Position numbers and translations under genes: made by a program. The notes below the pieces were generated by a model that was given only the letters and a program-made list of their open reading frames with translations, did no database searches and was not told where the DNA came from. A DNA stretch of 51,759 bases from Treponema sp. Its GTDB lineage: Bacteria; Spirochaetota; Spirochaetia; Treponematales; Treponemataceae. How positions within the stretch are numbered: the stretch's first letter is position 1; the number at the start of each line of letters is the position of its first letter. The stretch lies in assembly GCA_024402475.1 (NCBI GenBank), contig JAKSTQ010000016.1, positions 1-51,759 on the forward strand. The letters run 5' to 3'. Below, piece after piece: positions 1-7,696 of the stretch.

Positions 1-232
1 TGGTATATTAAAAAATGCTGAGATTGACTTTATCGCCACAAAAGGAAATGAAAAACTTTACTTCCAGGTGTGCTATCTTCTTGCCAGCGACGAAACAGTC
101 AAGAGAGAATTTGGTGCATACAACAGCATCCGTGACAACTATCCAAAGTACGTTCTTTCTCTTGATAAGTTTGATTTTTCACAGAATGGAATTATACATA
201 AGAATTTGATTGAATGGTTGCTTGAAAATTAG
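1..232 (+). CDS. C-terminal part of an AAA-family ATPase with a DUF4143 domain (cut by window start)
   Basis: An open frame runs from base 2 to a TAG at 230-232, giving 76 residues. The piece reads as the conserved end of DUF4143: an EIDFIATKG segment, then YFQVCYLL, REFGAY, DNYPKYVLSLD and a final NGIIHKNLIEWLL. In full-length relatives an N-terminal P-loop ATPase of about 400 residues precedes it. These proteins are common multicopy, probably mobile-associated genes of anaerobes with no settled role. The frame ends one base before the stop of the convergent deaminase-like gene. The ATPase half lies outside the window, so intactness cannot be judged. Confidence 0.75.
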   Translation, partial: GILKNAEIDFIATKGNEKLYFQVCYLLASDETVKREFGAYNSIRDNYPKYVLSLDKFDFSQNGIIHKNLIEWLLEN

Positions 233-233
233 C

Positions 234-779
234 CTATCCCCACCTTGTCAATTCTTTGTATTCCTGGGAATTGGGGTCGTAGGTGTCGATGATGTCCTGG
301 CTGTAGGTTTTGCCGTTGGTGATGTTGAGGGTTGTTACGTCTGGCATGGCAGAAAGAAGGCGGACAATTGCAAGGTCGCTTTCGAATGATGTCATGCTCT
401 GGGCTGCTCCGGATGTGTGGGAATGAAGGCGGAGTTTGCGGTAAACAAAACGCTTGATTCCTGCCTGGAGGCTGTATTTAAGGCAGTTGTCGCAGGTTGC
501 AAGGTTATTGTAGATTGTGCAGCCTGTAAGATCCTGGTGCGCAAAAAGAATTGCGTTCATTTCGGAATGAACTGCGAATCGGTATTTTAACGGTCGTTCA
601 CTTAAAGTAAGTTTTGACTCGTCTGCGCCCTGGATAAGCCCGTTATAGCCTACAGAAATTACACGGTGATTCTGGTCAACAATGACGCAGCCGCATTGAG
701 AAGAAGGGTCTTTGGATTTTTTTGCAACTTCTGCTGCGATGTTGAGGAAGTATTCGTCCCAGTCTTCTTGTTTTCCCAT
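234..779 (-). CDS. dCMP/cytidine deaminase-family protein
   Basis: The 181-residue product has the zinc-dependent deoxycytidylate deaminase layout. An N-terminal DPSSQCGCVIVD segment and a GYNG motif are followed by HSEMNAI (zinc ligand H71, catalytic E73) and TCDNC (zinc ligands C96 and C99). The usual PCxxC is TCxxC here and the usual HAE is HSE. The expected reaction is deamination of dCMP to dUMP for thymidylate synthesis. The last 60 or so residues lack the usual dCMP-deaminase ending, so another nucleotide or nucleoside substrate is possible. The gene is divergent from the EamA transporter and convergent with the ATPase tail. No partner suggests a pathway. Confidence 0.8.
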   Translation of the reverse strand: MGKQEDWDEYFLNIAAEVAKKSKDPSSQCGCVIVDQNHRVISVGYNGLIQGADESKLTLSERPLKYRFAVHSEMNAILFAHQDLTGCTIYNNLATCDNCLKYSLQAGIKRFVYRKLRLHSHTSGAAQSMTSFESDLAIVRLLSAMPDVTTLNITNGKTYSQDIIDTYDPNSQEYKELTRWG

Positions 780-890
780 AATGCGGTCTCCGTAAGAGTG
801 TGATAAGAAATTATAGCATATATAAAAAGAACTATAAAGGTAGATCTAAAGGAAAATTCATTCTTGATTTTCATGATGAATTGAATTCGT

Positions 891-896
891 TATAAT
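891..896 (+). promoter_or_regulatory. -10 box of the EamA gene, giving an almost leaderless mRNA
   Basis: A perfect TATAAT ends nine bases before the ATG at 906. Transcription would start about 3 nt upstream of the start codon. No Shine-Dalgarno sequence is present and no convincing -35 box sits at 16-18 nt. Confidence 0.5.
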
Positions 897-905
897 CTGA
901 TTATT

Positions 906-1808
906 ATGTGGATGCTGTTGACTTTAGTTTACGCTTTGATAAAAGGTGCCCGTGAAATCTGTAAGAAAAAGGCGCTTGAAAAAAATTCACTTATCGAAGT
1001 GCTTTTGATTTATACCTTTATTTCCTTTTTGATTTGTATTCCTCAGGCGCCTGATGCTATGGGGCTGACTGTCCGCCAGTATATCTGGGTTGCCGTTAAG
1101 GCGTTTGTAATTTTTGTGGCATGGATTGCGGGCTTTAAAGCTATTAAATTTCTGCCCATCAGCATGTATGGAATTCTTGATCTGTCACGTGTGCTTTTTG
1201 CAAGTTTTCTTGGAATTACAATTCTTGGTGAAACAATTTCTCTTAACAAAGGAATCGGGCTTATTCTGGTAAGCGTCGGTCTGTTGTTTTTAAAGTTCAA
1301 TCCGTTCAGAAAAAAAGAAGCTGTTGAAGTAAAGCAGGAAGTTTGCGTTACTGCGGAAGGCGAAAAGGCTAAAGTTCCTTTTACTCAAACTATGACCTGG
1401 TTTGTGTTCCTTGCGTTTTTGTCGTGCGTGTTGAATGCGGTTTCGGGGCTGCTTGATAAAATCCTCATGAAGGAAATGAATTCAAGCCAGCTACAGTTCT
1501 GGTACACTTTTTTTATGGCCTGCTATTATGGAATTTATGCGCTTGTGACTCGTGCAAAAATCAGCAGTTCTGTCTGGAAGAATATCTGGATCTGGCTTCT
1601 GGCAATTGGTCTTATTGTGATGGACAAGGCTTTGTTTATTGCAAATGGAATTCCTGAAAGTCAGATTACTGTAATGACTTTGATTAAACAAAGCAGTGTT
1701 GTCGTTGCGATTATCGCCGGCAAATTCATATTCCACGAAAAAGATATCCTGCATAAAATTGTGTGTGCACTGATTATCATTGCCGGAATTGTTGCTGGGG
1801 TTATGTAG
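906..1808 (+). CDS. EamA/DMT-family transporter
   Basis: The 300-residue protein has about ten hydrophobic segments arranged as two five-helix halves (roughly residues 1-130 and 160-300). A charged, Lys/Glu-rich cytoplasmic linker separates them at about 133-158. This duplicated layout is the drug/metabolite transporter (EamA) fold. LGETISLNKGIGLILVSVGL near the end of the first half is typical of the family. Members export or exchange amino acids, sugars or other small metabolites, and the sequence does not give the substrate. The ATG lacks a ribosome-binding site and sits just after a -10 box. A second in-frame ATG follows at 912. It is a single-gene unit with no informative neighbours. Confidence 0.8.
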   Translation: MWMLLTLVYALIKGAREICKKKALEKNSLIEVLLIYTFISFLICIPQAPDAMGLTVRQYIWVAVKAFVIFVAWIAGFKAIKFLPISMYGILDLSRVLFASFLGITILGETISLNKGIGLILVSVGLLFLKFNPFRKKEAVEVKQEVCVTAEGEKAKVPFTQTMTWFVFLAFLSCVLNAVSGLLDKILMKEMNSSQLQFWYTFFMACYYGIYALVTRAKISSSVWKNIWIWLLAIGLIVMDKALFIANGIPESQITVMTLIKQSSVVVAIIAGKFIFHEKDILHKIVCALIIIAGIVAGVM

Positions 1809-1820
1809 GCAAGGCGGCCG

Positions 1821-1975
1821 GCTTAAGATTTTAAATCCGCTGGCTCTGGAATACTTTGCTGCAAAGTCAAACATAAAGTGCGAAATTCCTTTGCCTCGTG
1901 CTGATGCTTTTACGGCTGTTCGGTGAAGGGTTGCGTATTTGCCTTTGAGTTCATTTATAATTCGTCTGGATTGAA
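1821..1975 (-). pseudogene. Remnant of a GNAT acetyltransferase
   Basis: Read on the minus strand, this gap encodes about 50 residues containing KYATLHRTAVKASARGKGI, then SHFMFDFAAKYSRASGFKIL. That matches the acetyl-CoA-binding core (R-x-x-G-x-G/A) and following helix of GNAT proteins. No start codon or N-terminal half exists upstream. The frame loses similarity where it enters the 3' end of the EamA gene. It looks like a deletion remnant. It differs from the intact GNAT gene at 3653-4237, so it is not a simple duplicate of it. Confidence 0.6.
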
Positions 1976-2002
1976 TTCTGTGTTAAGTGAATAAAATTCC
2001 TT

Positions 2003-3640
2003 TTATTTTATGTAATCGAATGACATATCATTTTTTACGATAATTCTGCATTTTCGTTTTGTTCCGAATTTTGCGTACTGTTTGATATCAAGTGCCATTG
2101 GGCTTGCAAGTTCTTCGGGGTCGTAGGAAAGATTCACTGTTACGGATTTTGCGCCGTCTGTTATCTGCGAGAATGCTCCGTTCAGTGCGATGATACTTTG
2201 AACTGCAGGCCAGTATTGTGTAAGGCTTCTCTGTGCCAGAAGATTCTGAAGGAACGCAAATTGTGTTTCCTGAATTTTCTCAAAACCAATATTGCAGTCC
2301 GGCTTTTTATTATTCTTTTTTGACCAAAGCGAAAATTCATTTATGAGCTGAGATGGCTGCATTTTTAATAAATGACAGACACTCATAAACCATGGAACAG
2401 CCCGCCCGTCGTTGTAAAAGAAGTTGCAGGCATTTGAAAATTCACGGGCTTTTGAAATATCCTGTTCCGGGAACTGCGGTGTGAGTAAAATTGTGTATGG
2501 TGCTTCTGTCATAAATTCCAGTCCGAATTTTTCTGCATCATCGTAGAGAACTGTTCCAGGCAAAACCGAAAGACAGAAGGTTTCAAGATTGTTTGGATAA
2601 AGTTTAAGCGCAAAATCAACGGAATTGATAAAGCTCTGATAGTTGTCGCCCGGCAAACCGTAAATTAAATCAAACCCGAAAATAACGCCTTCGTCATTGA
2701 GGAATCCGATGTTACGTGTGAACTGCTGTTTATTGAAACTGCGGTTTACATTTTTAAGGACTTCTTCGTTTGTGCTCTGCAATCCGAACTGTAGACTGCA
2801 TGGAATTTTTGTAAAGGCTTTTGCCATTTCGCGGTCAATGAATTCTGCGCGGGCTTCGAAATAATAAAATGTATCCGGTGTTGTTTTTGCAATGAGCTTT
2901 AATATTTCAAGAGCGCGTTTTTTATCTGCATTGTAAGTCGGGTCAAGGACAAAAACCTGGCGGACTTTTTTCTTTTTAAAAAGTTCAAGTTCTGCGCGGA
3001 TTTTGTCCATTGGAAAATATTTGATTTTTTTTGAGCCTTTGGATTCAAAGCAGTAAGTGCATTTGAAAGGACAGCCGCGGGACAATTCCCAGAGGGCGCC
3101 GCCTTCAAAGTCTGTTGGGTCGATTGTGCCGTCAAGATATGGTCCTGTGGTGCAGGAGATCGGGCACTGGTTTGCGGCGCCCGGGTTTGAGTCTGCAGGG
3201 TGGTCAAGAAGTTTTAGTAAGAGCTGGCAGTTTTTGTCTTCGCCTTCTCCGGTAATGATGTGGTCAAAGTTTTTGAAGGAGTCAGGGTTGGCTGTAACTT
3301 CAGGGCCGCCGCATAACAGCTGGCAGTCTGGATTTCTGGTTTTTAAAATTGCGGCTGCTGCTTCGGATTCGTGATGATTCCACACATAAATTGAAAAACA
3401 GATAAAGTCATAGTTTTTGTCTTCTGTAATTTTATCTGCAAGAAATTGCGGAACACGATTTTGTTTTTCTGCTTCGATATATTGCGGATCTTCTTTTGAA
3501 ATCCATTTAAGTTTTACATCAACCAGGTCTTTTAATACAGAATGATTTTTTACTGCAGAAGCTACGCATGCGGCTCCCAGCGGAAGACTTTGTGGAGAAG
3601 TTTCTATTAATAATGTAAAAAAACATACTGATTTCTTCAT
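2003..3640 (-). CDS. B12-binding-type radical SAM protein
   Basis: The 545-residue protein has an N-terminal Rossmann-like region (about 1-150) of the cobalamin-binding type, with LLCGGPEV and IITGEGED motifs. A radical SAM core follows with the iron-sulfur motif C190-PFK-C194-TY-C197. Residues after about 400 form a helical tail like those of DUF4080 proteins. Such enzymes cleave S-adenosylmethionine reductively, and those with this N-terminal domain often use a corrinoid. The substrate is unknown. The gene lies 12 bp downstream of a GNAT acetyltransferase on the same strand, suggesting a two-gene operon. It is a distant relative of the protein at 14831-16537. The B12-binding call is by overall pattern, since a canonical DxHxxG motif was not seen. 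Confidence 0.75.
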   Translation of the reverse strand: MKKSVCFFTLLIETSPQSLPLGAACVASAVKNHSVLKDLVDVKLKWISKEDPQYIEAEKQNRVPQFLADKITEDKNYDFICFSIYVWNHHESEAAAAILKTRNPDCQLLCGGPEVTANPDSFKNFDHIITGEGEDKNCQLLLKLLDHPADSNPGAANQCPISCTTGPYLDGTIDPTDFEGGALWELSRGCPFKCTYCFESKGSKKIKYFPMDKIRAELELFKKKKVRQVFVLDPTYNADKKRALEILKLIAKTTPDTFYYFEARAEFIDREMAKAFTKIPCSLQFGLQSTNEEVLKNVNRSFNKQQFTRNIGFLNDEGVIFGFDLIYGLPGDNYQSFINSVDFALKLYPNNLETFCLSVLPGTVLYDDAEKFGLEFMTEAPYTILLTPQFPEQDISKAREFSNACNFFYNDGRAVPWFMSVCHLLKMQPSQLINEFSLWSKKNNKKPDCNIGFEKIQETQFAFLQNLLAQRSLTQYWPAVQSIIALNGAFSQITDGAKSVTVNLSYDPEELASPMALDIKQYAKFGTKRKCRIIVKNDMSFDYIK

Positions 3641-3652
3641 TTATTTTCCTGA

Positions 3653-4237
3653 TTATTTTTCGATTACTACCGGCTTTGTGATTTCTTCATTATGAAAGTC
3701 TTTAAACCATACTGGTTCTGCAACTTCGCTCTGCCCGTTTCCTATGTAGCGGTTGAGCCATTTGATTCCGCGCCAGTCTCCTTCTTTAAATCCTGCATTC
3801 TTAAAATGGCCGACTTCTGTAAATCCCAGTGCTGTATGGAATGCAAGGCTTGCTTCGTTTGTGTCTACAATTACTGCATACATATACTGAAAATTCTGCG
3901 CTCTTAATGTCTGTGAGAATTTTTCATAAAGGGCCGAAGCGATTCCTGCACGGCGTGGTGTATCTTTTGCCAGTGCGATTGTCCATTCTACATTCCATTT
4001 ATATGCATCATGCGGGCGAAGTGGTTCACCACAGCAGTATCCAAGAATCTTTCCTGATTCATCTTCTGCAACATAAAACGGATATTGCTTCAATGTATCT
4101 GTAATTTTGTCCTGATATTTTTCTACTGAAGGATTGTCAATCGTAAATGTTACATTTGGACCTGGTACATAAGTTCCGTAAATATCGTGGCATGCCTTTG
4201 CATCGTTTATTGTTGCCAGCCGGATTGTATATTTCAT
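3653..4237 (-). CDS. GNAT N-acetyltransferase, phosphinothricin acetyltransferase-like
   Basis: The 194-residue protein has the GNAT fold: an N-terminal strand-helix (YTIRLATINDAKACHDIY), a central EWTIALAKDTPRRAGIASAL segment carrying the acetyl-CoA loop, and the late SLAFHTALGFTEVGHFKNAGFK motif of the Pat/YncA group. The canonical Q/R-x-x-G-x-G loop is altered to R-R-A-G-I-A. Members acetylate small amines such as methionine sulfoximine, phosphinothricin or amino acids. The start has a good ribosome-binding site (AAAGGAG). A 30-residue C-terminal extension (VAEPVWFKDFHNEEI) is unusual. It is followed after 12 bp by the radical SAM gene, so the two are probably co-transcribed. Confidence 0.8.
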   Translation of the reverse strand: MKYTIRLATINDAKACHDIYGTYVPGPNVTFTIDNPSVEKYQDKITDTLKQYPFYVAEDESGKILGYCCGEPLRPHDAYKWNVEWTIALAKDTPRRAGIASALYEKFSQTLRAQNFQYMYAVIVDTNEASLAFHTALGFTEVGHFKNAGFKEGDWRGIKWLNRYIGNGQSEVAEPVWFKDFHNEEITKPVVIEK

Positions 4238-4331
4238 GTAATCAGCTCCTTTAAATTCGATTTCGTAGAATTCGTTTAATTAAATTTAAATTTATGAAAA
4301 TAAATTGTCAATAAAATAGGTTGTTTAAATT

Positions 4332-4450
4332 GAAAATATCCCCTCATGAACGGTAAAAAGATGTAATCATAAAAATGCTGAAAGACTTTTTCTGAGTGGT
4401 AGTATTTTTATGTTAAGAAAATCTTTTTTTGTTCGTGAGGGGATATTCTC
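4332..4450. repeat. 119-bp imperfect palindrome (MITE-like or large hairpin)
   Basis: The outer arms pair TATCCCCTCATGAAC (about 4337-4351) with GTTCGTGAGGGGATA (about 4431-4445). An inner pair is ATAAAAATgCT with AGTATTTTTAT. Mismatched stretches and a short loop near 4385 lie between. No clear target duplication flanks it. It sits in the 281-bp gap between the GNAT gene and the DUF72 gene, which otherwise shows only the DUF72 promoter and start region. Confidence 0.7.
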
Positions 4451-4518
4451 TATATTAATGTAAAAAGTGCATGGCAATAATTGAAAAAGATACTATAATA
4501 ATGTTAAGGAGATTTGAT

Positions 4519-5313
4519 TTGAACGAATTGCTGGTTGGGACTAGCGGTTATGACTATCCTGAATGGAAAGGAATTTTTTATCCTCAAGATTTAGCCCGCA
4601 GGGATTTTCTGGAATATTATTCGACAAAATTCAATGCCCTTGAACTGAACAGTACTTTTTATAACATGCCTGATGCGGGCCGTCTTTTGAGTTTTTGGGA
4701 ACGGTCCCACGGAAAAATAAAATTCAGTGTAAAGGCTAACCGTTTATTGACTCATGAACCTGGACATGACTGGCATGACCGTGCTTTGGAATTTAAAGCT
4801 GCTGTGAAACCCCTGATGGAAAAGGATTGTCTTAGCGCTATACTTTTTCAGTTTCCGCAAAGTTTTGGCTATTCCCCGGATAAACGCATTTACCTCAAAA
4901 ATCTTATAGATGAATTTGAACACTTCCCGGTTGCTGTTGAATTCCGGCACAGAGACTGGATAAGACAATCTGTATTTGACGGCCTTGAAAAAATGAATGC
5001 ATCACTTGTATTTTGTGACATGCCCCAGCTGAAAAATCTTCCCGACGGAATCGGTTGCAATACACCTTTTGTCGGTCCTCAGGCTTATATCCGTCTTCAT
5101 GGCCGTAATGCTGATGCCTGGTATGCTCGTGGTGATAATGTTAGTGCAAGTGCCCGTTATGATTATGATTATAGTGATGAAGAATTGAACCAGTTTGTTC
5201 CTGTAATTAATTCCGCATATCAAAAAGCTAAAATCGTACAGATCTTTTTTAACAATCATCCAAACGGAAATGGCGCAAAGAACGCTTTACGGATCAGGGA
5301 ATTGAAGGGTTAA
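4519..5313 (+). CDS. DUF72-family protein (YecE-like TIM barrel)
   Basis: The product (264 residues from the chosen start) begins LNELLVGTSGYDYPEWKG, the signature opening of DUF72. It continues with EYYSTKFNALELNSTFY, VKANRLLTHE, LFQFPQSF, VAVEFRHRDW, YIRLHGRN and IFFNNHPNGNGAKNA, all conserved in the family. These predicted TIM-barrel proteins have no established biochemical role. I prefer the TTG start at 4519: AAGGAG (4506-4511) lies 7 nt upstream, and a TATAAT at 4494-4499 would start transcription near 4506. That leaves the in-frame ATGs at 4471 and 4501 upstream of the message. The gene ends at a strong terminator shared with the convergent fumarate reductase. Confidence 0.85.
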   Translation: MNELLVGTSGYDYPEWKGIFYPQDLARRDFLEYYSTKFNALELNSTFYNMPDAGRLLSFWERSHGKIKFSVKANRLLTHEPGHDWHDRALEFKAAVKPLMEKDCLSAILFQFPQSFGYSPDKRIYLKNLIDEFEHFPVAVEFRHRDWIRQSVFDGLEKMNASLVFCDMPQLKNLPDGIGCNTPFVGPQAYIRLHGRNADAWYARGDNVSASARYDYDYSDEELNQFVPVINSAYQKAKIVQIFFNNHPNGNGAKNALRIRELKG

Positions 5314-5318
5314 ATTTA

Positions 5319-5380
5319 TAAAGCCCGGCAGCGGTATGAAGTGTATTTCATTTATTTAACGCTGCCGGGCTTTTTGTTTT
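5319..5380. terminator. Bidirectional rho-independent terminator
   Basis: A GC-rich stem, AAGCCCGGCAGCG (5321-5333) with CGCTGCCGGGCTT (5360-5372), is followed by a T-rich run on the plus strand and a shorter one on the minus strand. It lies between the convergent DUF72 and fumarate reductase genes. Confidence 0.9.
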
Positions 5381-7101
5381 TATTTAAGGAATTCTACAGC
5401 CTGTTCGCCTGCGATTTTTCCGTAGATACAGATATCTGCAACTGCGTTACCGCCGAGACGGTTTCCGCCGTGAACGCCGCCTGTAACTTCTCCTGCTGCG
5501 TAAAGGCCTGGAATCGGATTGTTTCCTTCATCAAGTACCTGAGCGTTTGTGTTAATTTTTACACCGCCCATTGTATGATGAATTGCTGGTCCGACTTCTA
5601 CTGCATAGAATGGTCCTTTTGTAAGTGGGCGAGGCATTTCGTTTGCCTTGCGTCCCAGTGGATCGTTTCCGCTTGCCTGGATTTTTGCATAACCTGTCAT
5701 TGTTGCCTTAAGGTCTGCTGCAGGAATTCCAAGTTTTTCGGCAAGTGCTTCAACTGTATCTGCCTGTGTAAGAAGTCCTTTTTTTGCATAGCCTTCGATT
5801 GCTTTAAGGCTTTCGCGAACATCCTGGTCAAACAGAAGATATGCTGTCTGGCCTTTTTGTTCAAGGATTGCTTTACTCATAACATCACGGGTTGCCATTT
5901 CTGTGCAGAAGCGTTTTCCTTCTCTGTTTACCATGATTGCGCCGTTTCCGCGTACTGCTTCTGTAATCATTGTTCCGTTACCTGGAATTACTGTCGGGTG
6001 TGTCTGGATTTCATCCATCTGAACAAGCTGTCCGCCAAGTTTTGTAATCCAGTCAAATGCATCACCTGTTGCACCTTTGTGGTTTGTTGTTCCAAAGCCT
6101 TTAAGTTCTGGCTTGTATTTTACAACCATGTCTGGGTTTGCACCAAAACCACCTGTTGCGATGATTACTGTTTTTGCCTTGATTGTGTAATTCCCGTTTT
6201 TACTTTCTACTTTAACAAGATAGTTTTTTCCGTCTTTTGTTATGTCTGTTACTTTTGAAGAAAGTCTTAAATCTGCTCCTGCTTTTACGCATGCTTTTTC
6301 AAGTACTGGTACAAGGTGTGCTCCGACTGCTGCGCCGCCCTGTGGACGGTGTGTGCGTTTGTTTGAAGATCCTGCCATCTTTCCAACATCTGTAAGGTCT
6401 GCTCCAATTGAAATGAGCCAGTCTACTGTTGCTGCTGATTTTTCTACCATGTTGCGAACAAGTTCAGGATCGTTTTTGTTGTATCCGCCTTTCATTGTAT
6501 CGTTGAAGTAGGAATCGTTTGAATCTTCAATTCCCAGTTTTTCCTGAATGCGGGTCTGGCTGGCATTAAGTCCGCCTGTTGCAGCGATTGTATTACCGCC
6601 TACGTTTGCCATTTTTTCAAGGAGAATTGTTTTCTTTCCTGCTGTTGCTGTTACATTTGCTGCAGTCATTCCGGCTCCGCCTGCACCGATAATAACTACA
6701 TCACATTTTGTGTCTTTGTATGTCTTAACTTTTTCTGTTTTTCCTTTTGCAAGTGCAAGGGCAGAACCGAATGCCTTAAGTGTTGCGTTGGAAGTAATTG
6801 TTGCGCCTGATACTGCATCAATTCCTGCTGTTGAACCTTTCTGTTCAACAAGTACTGCCATCTGCTGTGCTGCCGGTTTTGCAAAATCTGTTTCTTCTTC
6901 TTTAAGAACCTGGGCTTTTACAACTTTGCCGTCTTTAACTTCAATGCTAACTTCGATTGGTGCATTGCGTCCGTCAGCTGCTGCTGTATAAGTTCCATCT
7001 GTAAGTGTTGAATTAACATCTGATGTTTTAACTGTAAAAAAGATTGCAACCGCAGACAGAATTATGAATGTCGGGATTGCAAGTACTCTTAAATTTTTCA
7101 T
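5380..7101 (-). CDS. Fumarate reductase flavoprotein (flavocytochrome c type) with covalent-FMN domain
   Basis: The 573-residue protein has an N-terminal signal anchor (about 5-23) and an FMN-binding domain (about 35-110) with the flavinylation motif DAVSGAT (T101 as FMN site). A fumarate reductase flavoprotein domain follows, with the FAD motif GAGGAGMTAAN near 139. Active-site features of Shewanella Fcc3-like enzymes are visible: QTHPT, TEAVRGNG, HHTMGG and GGNRLGGNA. The haem domain of Fcc3 is absent. It should act on the outer face of the inner membrane, reducing fumarate or a related acid such as urocanate or methacrylate; the QTHPT/TE residues favour fumarate. FMN attachment needs an ApbE-type transferase, not seen here. 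The ribosome-binding site (GGAGG) is good. Confidence 0.88.
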   Translation of the reverse strand: MKNLRVLAIPTFIILSAVAIFFTVKTSDVNSTLTDGTYTAAADGRNAPIEVSIEVKDGKVVKAQVLKEEETDFAKPAAQQMAVLVEQKGSTAGIDAVSGATITSNATLKAFGSALALAKGKTEKVKTYKDTKCDVVIIGAGGAGMTAANVTATAGKKTILLEKMANVGGNTIAATGGLNASQTRIQEKLGIEDSNDSYFNDTMKGGYNKNDPELVRNMVEKSAATVDWLISIGADLTDVGKMAGSSNKRTHRPQGGAAVGAHLVPVLEKACVKAGADLRLSSKVTDITKDGKNYLVKVESKNGNYTIKAKTVIIATGGFGANPDMVVKYKPELKGFGTTNHKGATGDAFDWITKLGGQLVQMDEIQTHPTVIPGNGTMITEAVRGNGAIMVNREGKRFCTEMATRDVMSKAILEQKGQTAYLLFDQDVRESLKAIEGYAKKGLLTQADTVEALAEKLGIPAADLKATMTGYAKIQASGNDPLGRKANEMPRPLTKGPFYAVEVGPAIHHTMGGVKINTNAQVLDEGNNPIPGLYAAGEVTGGVHGGNRLGGNAVADICIYGKIAGEQAVEFLK

Positions 7102-7175
7102 GATAACCTCCAGATTATGAAATTACTTAAATAATAGCACGAATCCCGTTATTGGTATATGAAAAAAAAGTTAAA

Positions 7176-7184
7176 TGGTATAAC
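7176..7184 (+). promoter_or_regulatory. Extended -10 promoter of the Nudix gene
   Basis: TGGTATAAC is a TGn-extended -10 box ending 8 nt before the ATG at 7193. Transcription would begin within about 2-3 nt of the start codon, and no ribosome-binding site is present. Confidence 0.5.
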
Positions 7185-7192
7185 ATATAGGT

Positions 7193-7696
7193 ATGGAAAA
7201 GAAAAAACATTACGAAGTTGTTGCTGCAATAATCTCAAAGACAATTGACGGACAGAAAAAAATATTCTGTGCACAGCGTCCTGGTCCAAAACCTGACAGA
7301 CAGCCAAATGAATCAAATTTCAAATGGGAATTTCCCGGCGGAAAACCTGAACAGGGAGAAACTCACGCAAAGGCTCTTGTCCGCGAAATCAAGGAAGAAC
7401 TTGGCGGTAAGATTAAGGTCGGCGAATTTGTTACAACCGTAATTCATGAATACAGCGATTTCCATATTACAATGCATGTTTACAATTGTGAACTTGAGCC
7501 TGATTCACCGGACTTTGTCCTTAAAGAACATCTGGACAGTAAGTGGCTTTCTTTTGAAGAATTAAAAACCCTTGAATGGGCGCCGGCTGATCTTGCTGTT
7601 GTTGAACAGCTGACTGCTAAAAAAGAGCCTTTGAAAATTCAGCTTAAAGTGCCTCATGTTCCTCATATAAAATTCGGTTCAAAAGATGAAAAATAA
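7193..7696 (+). CDS. Nudix hydrolase, MutT/NudG-like
   Basis: The 167-residue protein carries a complete Nudix box at 49-72 (GGKPEQGETHAKALVREIKE followed by ELGG), with the metal-binding REIKEEL core. The preceding KWEFPGG matches the MutT/CTP pyrophosphohydrolase group, which hydrolyses oxidised or non-canonical nucleoside triphosphates. The region before the box is longer than in MutT (GPKPDRQPNESN insert), and a C-terminal tail of about 30 residues is unassigned. The gene overlaps the SGNH hydrolase start by 11 bp, implying translational coupling. The start codon lacks a Shine-Dalgarno sequence and follows directly after an extended -10 box. Confidence 0.85.
   Translation: MEKKKHYEVVAAIISKTIDGQKKIFCAQRPGPKPDRQPNESNFKWEFPGGKPEQGETHAKALVREIKEELGGKIKVGEFVTTVIHEYSDFHITMHVYNCELEPDSPDFVLKEHLDSKWLSFEELKTLEWAPADLAVVEQLTAKKEPLKIQLKVPHVPHIKFGSKDEK

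Noticed and set aside
659..874. 71-residue open frame overlapping the deaminase start
   Set aside because: It overlaps the conserved N-terminus of the deaminase-like gene in another frame and shows no protein-like features or ribosome-binding site.
5341..6258. 305-codon open frame antisense to the fumarate reductase gene
   Set aside because: Its product is dominated by Cys and Phe and has no start signals; the minus-strand gene is strongly conserved.
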